Source: Leguminivora glycinivorella (taxonomy: Eukaryota; Arthropoda; Insecta; Lepidoptera; Tortricidae). Taken from it: 64,000 bases of DNA. Shown piece by piece: positions 20,367 to 30,072 of this stretch. Numbering within the stretch: position 1 is the stretch's first letter; every line of letters begins with the position of its first letter. The stretch is taken from assembly GCF_023078275.1 (NCBI RefSeq), contig NC_062978.1:19057883-19121882 (forward strand). Reading direction: 5' to 3'. The notes below the pieces were generated by a model. That model ran no database searches and was not told the DNA's origin. It saw nothing but the letters and a program-made list of their open reading frames with translations. The translations under genes were made by a program, and so were the position numbers.

Positions 20367-21109
20367 AACCGTCGCCTCATATCTCTCAAGAAGGACGGTT
20401 ATCAAGTCGTCTGTATGTTTTTTTTTTTTTTAATGTTTGGTCCTCGATATCTCCGTCGTTACTGGACCGATTTTAAAAATTTTTTTTTGATTGAATGTAT
20501 ATGCCTACAGATTGGTCCCATTTTTCTCAGAATCCAGTTCTAATGATGGGATCCTGGAGAAATCGAGGGAACTCCTCAAATCTGAAAGGCATACAAATGG
20601 TGATTTTTATATTTTTAAAGGAACAGCATGAATTTACGTACGGAACAGTAACATTTGGTGCAGTGGAAGTGCTGATAACGGTCAGAACGGAACTCCTCAA
20701 ATCTGAACGGCACGCTTATAGTGACTTTGGTATTTTTATAAGAACAGCATGCCCTTACGTCCAGAACAGTGACATTTGGTGCAGTGGAACTCCTGATGAT
20801 GGTCAGAACGGAACTCCTCAAATCTGAACGGCACGCTTAAAGTGACTTTGGTATTTTTATAAGAACAGCATGCACTTACGTCCAGAACAGCGACATTTGG
20901 TGCAGTGGAAGTGCTGATGATGGTCAGACCCGAACTCCTCAAATCTGAACGGCACGTGTATAGTGACTTTGGCATTTTATAAGAACAGCATGCACTTACG
21001 TCCAGAATAGTGACATTTGGTGCAGTGGAACTGTTGGTGATGGTGAGAACCGAAATACGTAATCCAACATTCGCAAGTAGCTTTCAGCAGAACCCCAAAG
21101 GCGGCGGTT
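20367..21109. mobile_element. Minisatellite-bearing element 2
   Basis: A direct relative of element 1 only 210 bp downstream: the same left end AACCGTCGCCTCATAT, the same T-run and CGATATCTCCGTCGTTACTG segment, fewer tandem units (about 4, at 20575-21060) and the end AAAGGCGGCGGTTT with one change in the inverted terminal motif. The size difference is mostly tandem copy number. Confidence 0.7.
20575..21060 (+). repeat. 121-bp tandem array, about 4 copies
   Basis: Same unit as the array at 18960-19905 (AACTCCTCAAATCTGAACGG, AAGAACAGCATGC, GACATTTGGTGCAGTGGAA). Confidence 0.9.
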
Positions 21110-21887
21110 TTTTTTTCATAAAAATTATAGCTACCGCTGAGGCAAATTCTCGTACAAAGTTTCTAGGAGCAAGCAATTTTAGATCTCGATTTTTTTTGAT
21201 GCCTCACCTTACCACTCATTTGACATTTCAGTCCACCGCACCGTTCTGTAAATTAATCGGTACATTGGTCTCACTCTAATTGCCGTTAAAATGTGAATGG
21301 AAGGAAAATATTTAGTTTACTTTACAACTGGGTCGTACTAAGTGGCTACGGGCCCAGTTAGAACTTTCCAAGTTAGAGTGTTTAGTTCGTGAAATACGCT
21401 TTTAAAAGCGGAGTACTTACATGCGAATATGGGGTTTCGTGGTATGTGGATCGATTTCTAAAACTAGTGGTTATTAGTATGTGGTACAGGTAGCAGTGTT
21501 TTTTTTTTAATATTACGTCGGTGTCTGTACATTAGAAACTTGTGTATTACATGTAATTGCTACAAAATTAAAAATGTGAAGGTTTATAATAGTGTACGTA
21601 ATTTCAAATACTATTATTTTCATTCGCATCAAAACGATAAGTACTTATTTATATACGAAATCGTGTGTAGAAATTATGAAAGAATGCATTTGATAATTCG
21701 CCATGCAGTTTTGCAACACATCCGTTTATATGTGTATGTTTATTTGAAAAGTAGGCATATAGGTACGTAGAGTAAGTTAAAGAAGTCCAATGTTTATCGG
21801 TGGTTTTATGTTTCGACCTGATTGAAATCTCAAACAAAAACAATGTGTAATTATTATAGTGTAGTTAGAATCAGGACAAATGACATA
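21110..21887. other. Gene-free stretch
   Basis: No supported feature. The open frame at 21540-21770 has no recognisable content. Confidence 0.4.
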
Positions 21888-21938
21888 CTAGAAAAGAGGC
21901 CTATGCTCAGCAGTGGGCTGACATGATGATGATTATAG
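21888..21938 (+). repeat. LINE 3'-end fragment
   Basis: AGAAAAGAGGCCTATGCTCA then GCAGTGGGCTGACATGATGATGAT resembles the 3' end of lepidopteran RTE-like elements (coding end around the CAGTGGG motif, then (TGA)n). Confidence 0.5.
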
Positions 21939-22002
21939 CGCTATAATGAATTGACTGGATGTATTGTACTTATACATGTATTATTTATACAATTATACAT
22001 AA

Positions 22003-22536
22003 ACAGAAGAGCACAGATGGGCAAAGCTGCGGTAAAACGACTCGAGAAGATATGGGAGAATAGAAGCATCAACCGCAAAACAAAGATCAGACTTATGCGG
22101 ACCCTAGTTTTCTCGATCTTTTTATACGCGTCCGAAACCTGGACCATTAAAGTAACAACCCGCCGCAGAATAGATGCGTTCGAGATGTGGTGCTGGCGAA
22201 GAATGCTCCGGATCTCATGGACTGAACGCCGTACAAAACGTCTCTATTCTTGAGGAACTCGGCATTAAAACGCGACTCTCCACTATTTGCACCCAACGTG
22301 TGCTGGGTTTCTTCGGCCATCTGAGCAGGACCGCACCAGATAGTCTAGAGAAGCTCACAATCACGGGACGCATGGCAAGGAAGCGAAGAAGTGGAAGCAT
22401 GGGCACGCGTTGGGCAGACAGAATAACGTCTGTGACAAAGACCACTTTGCAGGCTAGCATGCACCGGGCCCAGGATCGAGTGGCGTGGAGACAACTGGTG
22501 AAGAGCATCCACATTCGTCACGTCCCTCAGTCATGA
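22003..22536 (+). pseudogene. RTE-type LINE reverse transcriptase C-terminal remnant
   Basis: The first frame (to about 22253) reads MGKAAVKRLEKIWENRSI, KTKIRLMRTLVFSIFLYASE, and FEMWCWRRMLRISWTERRT. The second, shifted by one base at the A-run 22235-22238, continues VSILEELGIKTRLSTICTQR, VLGFFGHLSRTAPDSLEKL and ends PQS-stop at 22536. This is the thumb and C-terminal region of lepidopteran RTE endonuclease-reverse transcriptases; the endonuclease and the RT catalytic YxDD region are missing, so it is 5'-truncated. The single frameshift is in a homopolymer. The 3' flank ends in GACAAAGAAGAAGAGA. Confidence 0.8.
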
Positions 22537-24700
22537 GGATACGACAAAGAAGAAGAGACATAAACATACCAATCATACCATTTCCAGGAAGTATTTTTAC
22601 TTCATCAATATTACAATAATGGAAATCGACCGCAAAAAATATACTTAATATTTCCTTTTGTTGAGATTTATTGAAGTAAACGACTTTTACCAATTCACAA
22701 ATACGTAACCATGTTTAAAATCTTATTGATCTCAACAACAAAAGCTTTTCCTCAAAAGGATAACGGGATCGATATAACATAGAAATATTAATAATCAAAT
22801 TTACCAACTTAACTTTGCAGCCGAGAACGTTTCATAAAGTAATTCGTGTACTCTAGTACAACGAGACAAAGATTATATTAGTGAGGGACTATAGCATTTA
22901 ACGATAAACATGAAGACAATGATAATGAAAGGAAAGGAATCTTTGGTACCATTACTTCTGCTTAGACATATCAGATCACCTCCCACACGATCTTGCATCC
23001 ACACGTATATCATTAACAGAGTATAGGCTAGGACAGACACGAGTTTTACCGTTACACCTAGGCCACACAACACACATTCCATGAGCATTCCGTGCAAGGG
23101 AAGTATCGATACCATAATGCTGAGATTCAGTGTGGAAACGCTACTCATGGTTAGCCGCTAAAAGTGACTATACGTTATATCCTAATAGTTTAATAAGAGA
23201 TACTATAATTTCGGACATATTTCCCTTAATATACTATCGCCACTCCCCACGTGTGTTAGATACAAAAATATATAATAATACAATATAACTGCGCAACGGA
23301 GGCCTGCTGGATGTGTGCGAATATTTATCCATACCTTCCCTCAATTTTCAACCGCCTTAGGGTGGTGTTACAGCAAACATTTACCCGTAAGAATAGATCT
23401 TAATAGGCACCGGAGTTTCAATTTACATTGAGAATTCGCCAGTAACAATGTGCTAACCCATACTAAATTTGTTTTAAACAAATACAATATAAGATAATAG
23501 AATAAAATTTGAAAAAAAAAAACATATTTCAAGTTGTTCTTAATTCTTAAAACGAAGATACTCGTACATTCCAAGTATTTTATCTGTTACTTATAGGTTC
23601 ATATCGCATTTCAGTCTACTGTTATGTATTAATCATGTATAATGACGATATTGTCACATCTGACAGATTATCATATAATTATAATACCTATATTATAAAT
23701 TAAATTGGAATAGAAGTTGGATGAGTGCCGCAGCGCTTACAATTACAGGATTACCTAAAAAATAAAAATACATTTATTACTATGACACAAAAATAGTATA
23801 GCAATAGAAAAACAAAAAATAAAAAGGTATGCAAATTTACTTAAGTACATCTTTCGTGCCTAGTAAAAGGATTCGAGTCTCAACATGTGCTAGGTTATAA
23901 TTTAACCCAGTGTTCATTTTCAGACTGATCCTCCCATCCCAGTACCTACATGACTCACCTTTCGTTTCGCTGTATCTAGTGACAGAATCCGTGTACACAC
24001 ACGTTCGATGAAATAAATGGATGCACCTATTTCTGTAGTACGATCCCTCATAGTGATTAATTGTCGGCATTGTGTTATCTGGCGGTAATGCAGGTTGTTA
24101 TGGGTGGATGTTTTGAGTTTTACTTGTAAGTGGTTGATAGGGATTATCGCTAAAAGGAGGTAAAATCTTATTTAATACTTAAGCATTATGCATTTTAATT
24201 TCTTAATTTTAAACTCATTTTTTGTTAGTAGAATATTAAAGCAAACTTTACAAAAGTATCTGTTTGCTGTGTGGTTCCTCTGCCATAGAAAATTTTAATT
24301 TTGTGCCGTTTCTACTGATAAATAGTATTTGCCAGACAAAATATTACTGCAGATTAATATACCATACCTATTTACATTACTTTTTTATAAAATTTTGAAA
24401 TTTCTTGGAAGAATAACTTATCACCAAGAGAAAATAAATCTGTTAATTATTAAGTAAGCCATTATGACAATGCGAAATAATAATTAAATTATTTCCACAA
24501 ACTGATAAAAAGCATGTTTAAAGTTTATTTTTATCTCTCTCGGGTTCATTGATCCGCCGGCCCGATTGTGCGTTGATTGCGCAAATGTGACTCACAGAAC
24601 AACTGACAATTTGGCCGAAGAACAGTAATAAACTAATTAAGTCCTTGTTTCAGTCCTGACAGTTTGCCAGAAATAAAACTAATTATTTATGTGGGTGGAT
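22537..24700. other. AT-rich gene-free stretch
   Basis: Over 2 kb without a recognised gene, RNA or repeat. Scattered short open frames (22873-23148, 23368-23574, 23837-24070, all minus) show no known domains. Confidence 0.4.
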
Positions 24701-24715
24701 TTTATCATGTAATAA

Positions 24716-24775
24716 ATATATTGCGACGTTTCGAAACCTTTACAGCGTTCTCGTCTTGACTGTGATGAGGTGAAT
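24716..24775. repeat. Possible PLE tail fragment
   Basis: GCGACGTTTCGAAACCTTTA then CAGCGTTCTCGTCTTGACTG resembles the CGACGTTTCGAACAT...GTTCGTGGTCACGG segment of the PLE tail at 55350-55385. There is no nearby CGGGACTTAATCGCG end, so this is weak. Confidence 0.3.
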
Positions 24776-25499
24776 ACAAATTACTATTTACGAGGTAGGT
24801 ATGTACCTATTTCAAAACGCAGATTTTTTTTACAAATTGCTAATTTTCTTTCAATTACCACTTAATAACCTGTTTTATAGAGCATACGTAAAATAGTAGG
24901 TACAAATGACATGAATTGTCCTTTTGTATCAAATAGGCTACAGCTCTCCAGCTGCAGCTGCAGATCTACATGGCAAAAAAAGAAATGTATTGCAATTAGG
25001 ACACAATTTTCCATACAAAATCTCTAAAAGAACTTGAAGAATCAACCCATTTTATATCTACACATCAATATTACTAAACTAGCATGCTCGAAACATATGT
25101 GGTATTTTAATAGATCATAAAATAAACAAAGATTCATTGTTTATGACTCCTAACATCGGTTGAAACCACACGACTAGAAGACCACTAACTAGATGACGCA
25201 ATAGGTATTCACATACTACCACAAAACCGCAAAACTGTACTTCATACGTTACTCATGCGATCTATTTTTGTTCAAAGGTGAAATCTTAAGCAGACAAGAA
25301 TTACATTTTATAATAACCACACCTTCGCGATCGCTGTCGTGGGCGGTCGTGTCATTTAATATTCTGAACTTATTTAATTAATAACAAAAATTGAGTAAAC
25401 TGTGTCAAGTCTAAATCAGCACTTTTCAATACATAATTGTGAGTGTGGCACGTTTTAGCTATCTAAAAGTGAACCTAATGGGGACGAGTTTACGGAAAT
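24776..25499. other. Gene-free stretch, possible 5' part of the ORF1 element
   Basis: No feature is recognised, but the last 100-150 bp may be the 5' untranslated region of the ORF1-only element that begins coding at 25500. Confidence 0.3.
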
Positions 25500-26766
25500 A
25501 TGGGAGACGCATTTAACAGAAGTTCGCGCACTGTAAGGACTCCTCCTCCTGAAAAAGGACCTGCGAATATGGACCACACTTCAGCACAGCCCTCTCCAGC
25601 ACAGTCAGCACAACCTTCGCCAGCACAGTCATCGCAGCCCGCACCGGTTGATGTGGTGTCCACCAGTGGAATCCAAAGTTGGTTATCCTCAATTGAACAA
25701 TGTTTGAGTGAAATATGTAATATTTCGACTGAAGGGAAACTGAATTCGGACCAGAAAATAAGGATTAACAAACTGAGCAGGAATATATCAAGTGGGGTGT
25801 CCCAGCTTGCAGTGCAGTACCAGGCGGTTAAGCAGCAAGTGTTGGTCAACAGTGCCTATCTAAAAGCTGTATCTGAACAAAATAACATCGTAGAACAAAT
25901 CAAAGAGCTCCAAAATAGCTTACAAGTTGCCCCCAAAATAGAACCGACTGTATCCTTCGCCGACAAAGTGAGAACAGGTAACAACTCATCTATAGTACCC
26001 ACCAAGACCAACTCTATAGTAATTTACCCTAAGGAGAAGGACAAATCAAGTGAAGATACCAAAAAACTTGTACAGGACCTGATAAAACCAGAAGCTCTCA
26101 AGCTACATGTTCGTGGAATGAGAAAAACGAAAAACGGAGGCGTTATTATAAATACCGATCGCAAGGACGACCTAGAAAAACTAAGAGGATCCCAGCAGCT
26201 TCAAAAATCAGGACTGAAATTAGAAGAAACTACCAAAAGAAGACCTAAAATCATCTTTTGGGCGTGCCTTCAAATATAACAGAGAACGAAGTTTTCGACT
26301 GCATTTATGAACAAAATATTGTAGATCAACAGCCAAATATTTCTAAGGACACATTTATGAGCTCTATAAAACTAAGTCATAAATCTGGCAAGAAGGGCCA
26401 AGCCACATGCAATTATATATTAGAGTGCTCTGGCGACATAAGACACTCATTCAGCAACAGCGCGTTTTTATCAATTGGACTTCCTGCCCAGCACGAGATT
26501 ATACTATGTTAACGAGATGCTACAAATGTCAGCAATATTGTCATTCTGCTAAATACTGCAGAGAAGCTGAATCCACATGCAGCCACTGCGGATTATCGGG
26601 ACACACCAACAAAGAATGCCCCAAGATACTAGAACTACCAAAATGCGCTACATGTATGCGATTCAAAAAACCAGCTGACCACCAAACTGGAGATGATTCG
26701 TGCCCAGGAAAGAAAAGTGCCCTTATAAGGTATTTAAATACCATAGATTATGACGGCACCTGCTAA
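25500..26766 (+). pseudogene. Non-LTR retrotransposon ORF1 (gag-like, zinc knuckles), two frameshifts
   Basis: The first 260 codons (ATG at 25500) open with a low-complexity PSPAQSAQPSPAQ stretch, then a helical region (QYQAVKQQVLV, EQIKELQNSL) and FADKVRTGNNSS. The frame then shifts at about 26257-26262 (in TTTTGGG) to GVPSNITENEVFDCIYEQNI, an RRM-like linker typical of ORF1. It shifts again near 26505 to RCYKCQQYCHSAKYC, CSHCGLSGHTNKEC and CATCMRF, three zinc knuckles, ending YDGTC-stop. This order matches ORF1 proteins of Jockey/I-group LINEs, which bind their own RNA. No ORF2 endonuclease or reverse transcriptase follows. A poly(A) signal AATAAA is at 27117. Confidence 0.75.
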
Positions 26767-27140
26767 AACCCTACCCTGTTATTTATACTATGTCTAAGGA
26801 GAAACGTTTTATTATCACTTATTTAAGTTAATGTAAACCTACTTACTTACAATTTATAACCTTTATTGTTTTGCTCAATAAGCACCTAACTACATTATAC
26901 TGACCTACTAACACGAAATGCCTAAGATACAAGTATTAAGTTACTTAGTTTAGGTATTGGCGTAAAATAATATTATGTTGACCTGCTTAAAATTTTTGCA
27001 TACAAGACTTTTTTGTTATTTATGTCTTTCTAAACCATGTTTGTACCTATATTTATAGTTTTTAAGCATTATTTAAGAGAATTGTGATTGTTTTAATTTT
27101 AGGTATTTTTCTATGAAATAAATTTTATCTTTTATCTTAT
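26767..27140 (+). other. Likely 3' untranslated region of the ORF1-only element
   Basis: AT-rich with no ORF2. It contains AATAAA at 27117-27122 followed by TTTTATCTTTTATCTTATTT, a short repetitive tail. If this is the true end, the element has only one protein. The 3' boundary is an inference. Confidence 0.4.
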
Positions 27141-28428
27141 TTTATAATGGTTATAATATTCATATTTCGGAATCTGCCATGTTTTCAATAAAATTAGGTC
27201 TGTGTGTACACGTATAGTACTTAAATGAACAAACTGATAATGAATATGAATAGATACGAGTATGTACAATGTACAAGGCCTTAGCCAACGTGTAGATAAT
27301 TAAAAAAACGCCAACCAATATTAAATAACGTGATGAAAATAGTCACGATACTTTATGCAACATCTGTCATTTTATTAGTAGTAATTTAAGGTCAGATTTT
27401 GACAAATTTGTACAATCTATTCGTATGTATTTCTTTGCATTTGCAGACACACGTATCTTGGGTAATAAGTATATACGTGCTGTGTAAAACATTATTTAAT
27501 AAATAAAAAATATGTTGGTGAATAATATTTTACTTTCCAAAAACCGCATAAATATATGACACGCTCTTACTGCTCTGCAAAAAGATTGTGTCAGATATTT
27601 TTGCGGCTTTTGCTGTGTAACATAATTAATAATTATTGCAGGTGACTGAACAATCAATTTACTCATTTAGCCATGTTTTGCCTCCAATCAATTCTCCTCC
27701 GATCTCGTCCTAAAAAACTGTTAATTTTCTTAATGAACCAAAACCATCGACCATAAATATTGGTAGTTGGTGAGAAACGCGTTAATTAGACAATGTTCAG
27801 TGCGTGGGCGCAGGGATGTGGCAAGACAAACATAAATTACAAACTGTGCTTAAGGCGATAGGGGACTACTGCCCCGAAACTTGTTTTCATACAAATGTAG
27901 CCCATTTTCATCCCTTGATATTTAAAATTGATTAAAATGTAAAAAAATATGTATTTCAATCATAGCTATGTCCTTACGTACAATTTTTGAAATTGTTTGT
28001 CCAGTAGGTAGGTAAATAAAATGGCGTATACTTCCTAACTAAATCCTAACTAGTATATATATTTTTTTACTTAGCCTATTTGCATCCCTTTTCTTCGACC
28101 ACTTACAATTCACTCCCCCCTTTCATGCATAAATAGCCATACTTTTAATTTTTTTCGGATTTTCATATTATTTATAGCCGTATGTTTAAAATATGTCAAA
28201 TTGTGTGAACTTATTTTCCACAATGTTATATAATAAGTTTAATAGCCAAGGAGGAAACTGAGGAGTACATATATTTATTTGTGTGTCGTGGAGAATCGTT
28301 CCTCCTCTATCCTCTTAACAAAACGTTGTAAAATAACGAAGACGTTTTGTCTTCTTACCCTTTTTCAAAGTTGTTTAGCTACGAACCCCGCAGTTCTAAA
28401 AAAGCGTAAGAGTGAAATACTTGTAAAA
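27141..28428. other. Gene-free stretch with one hairpin
   Basis: Only the imperfect hairpin at 27539-27611 stands out. Confidence 0.4.
27539..27611. other. Imperfect 73-nt hairpin
   Basis: The left arm AAAAACCGCATAAATATATG plus ACAC pairs with GTGTCAGATATTTTTGCGGC plus TTTT at 20 of 24 positions, around a 25-nt loop. Size and mismatch level fit either a pre-miRNA or a decayed MITE. Nothing in the sequence alone decides between them. Confidence 0.4.
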
Positions 28429-28430
28429 TA

Positions 28431-29681
28431 TTGGGTTGGTAAGAAAGTAATGAGCGAATCATAACCAATATTGTAATTTTTATTTAATTTATTATTTTAA
28501 TCATTTATCAAAAATATAACGGCCTTCGTTATCTACTACTTGTCTCCATCGTTCTGGTAAAGAATGAATAGCATCGGCGAAGAAGTTCTTAGGTTTAGAT
28601 TCAAAAAACTCAGCTATGTACTGTCGTAGATGGGCTTGATCATCGAACTTTTTTTCATTCAAGGCATTGCTCAGCGATCTGAACAATGCGTAATCCGTAG
28701 GTGCCAAGTCTGGAGAGTACGGTGGATGAGGAATCACTTTCCAACCTAGCTCCAATAGCTTTAGCCGAGTCACTTTTGCAATGTGTGGGCGAGCATTGTC
28801 GTGTAAGAAAAAAACTTTAGCATGCTGTGGACGATTCTGACAGATTTTTGGTTTAAATTTTCAAGCTGATTACAGTATACTGATGCGGTAACAGTCATTC
28901 CACTTGGTAGGAGTTCCCAGTGAATAATACCATGAATATCCCACCAAACGGACAGCATAACTTTTTTCGGGTGAGGCTCTGTTTTTGGTGCCTCTATTCC
29001 TTTTTCGTTTGGAGCTAGCCACTGACGTTTGCGTGTGTGATTTATATATAAGACCCATTTTTCATCTCCAGTGATAAGATGGTCCAACCAGTTGAATGTG
29101 CGGCGAAAAGACAGAAGTTGTATGCAGATATCGGCACGGCGGTTTAGTTGATCTCTATCAAGTTCGTGCGGTATCCAAACACTGTATTTGTAGTTTTTTC
29201 CCAACTCGTGTAAATGTGTTTCTATGGTGACATGAGAGCAGCCTAACTCGGTAGCAAGAGTACGACTCGTTAGCCTCGGATCTCCTTCAATTAAGGTTTT
29301 TAATTTGGCTACATCAATCTTCACCGGTCGACCAGACTTAGGTTGATCTGATAATGAAAAGTCGCCACTACGAAACCGCTGGAACCATCGTTTCGCCGTG
29401 GCCTCAGACACAACTTCAGGAGCAACACGCTGACATATATTACGCACTGCTTCGGCGGCTGAATGGCCAGACTGAAATTCATATAGTAAGCAATGCCTTA
29501 CATGCACTTTTAATTCGTCCATTTTCTTCCTTATATTAAGCTCGGCGACAGCTAGTGAATGACTGACGAGAAACTGTGCGACTCGCCCTTTATATACTTT
29601 CGACCATAGAAAATTCTAGAACTCTCTCAAAAATTTTATGTGGAATTCAATCGATCGCTCATTACTTTATTACCAACCCAA
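28431..29681 (-). mobile_element. Full-length mariner transposon
   Basis: The ends TTGGGTTGGTAAGAAAGTAA (28431) and TTACTTTATTACCAACCCAA (to 29681) are inverted over about 26 bp with one mismatch. TA flanks both sides (28429-28430 and 29682-29683), the expected mariner target duplication. The element is 1251 bp, normal for the family, with one transposase gene on the minus strand. Both ends look competent for mobilisation if transposase is supplied. Confidence 0.95.
28501..29522 (-). pseudogene. Mariner transposase, one frameshift
   Basis: The start is the ATG at 29522 (MDELKVHVRHCLLYEFQSGH). A paired helix-turn-helix DNA-binding region covers about residues 1-110 (EATAKRWFQRFRSGDFSL, LATELGCSHVTIETHLHELG). 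The WVPHEL-like linker is present as WIPHEL. The first catalytic Asp is in TGDEKWVLY. The frame breaks at the T-run 28845-28849; one extra base would restore it, and the downstream frame holds HDNARPH with the second Asp. The third is in YSPDLAPTDYALF, 34 residues later, giving the D,D34D signature. It ends GRYIFDK-stop. The break lies in a homopolymer, so it could be an assembly error. Confidence 0.92.
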
Positions 29682-29683
29682 TA

Positions 29684-29924
29684 TATACGTCTTCGTTGAA
29701 GTGACTTAAAGGCTAGTCGAGATTAAATCTAAAGTTAATTCAGTCTAGGATTCCTTGAAACCGAAGGAGCGGGTAGCGAAAGTAAAGGTAATTAAATAAC
29801 ATTTAAGTTTGCAGATAAATAAAAAGTGAAAAATTCACAGTTTTGTGTGGGTTTTGTGTGTTTTGAACCCACTTTCTCGTTACTGGATAGCTAGCCGACT
29901 GCTCTTCCATTTGAACTAGGTAGG
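29684..29924. other. Short gene-free stretch
   Basis: Nothing recognised between the mariner and the next MITE. Confidence 0.4.
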
Positions 29925-30072
29925 TACAGTCAACCAATTGGAACCCTAGGCCACTGTAGAACTGTGTCATAGTGACGTTAGAAATCAGATTGTAAGAAGT
30001 CTCTTACTGCTTGTCATTTTGACATGGTTGTATAGTGGCCTAGGGTTCCAATTGGTTGACTGAATGACTGTA
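29925..30072. repeat. MITE with 29-bp perfect inverted ends, TA target
   Basis: CAGTCAACCAATTGGAACCC at 29927 is the start of a 29-bp arm exactly complementary to 30034-30062. TA lies at 29925-29926 and 30071-30072 if the right end includes the extra AATGACTG. It is about 144 bp long without coding potential. A Tc1/mariner-derived MITE is likely. Confidence 0.8.

Noticed and set aside
19023..20975. A ladder of overlapping ~68-codon minus-strand frames with nearly the same sequence
   Set aside because: They are produced by the 121-bp tandem repeat, which is open in one minus frame and shifts frame each unit. No start context, domain or function.
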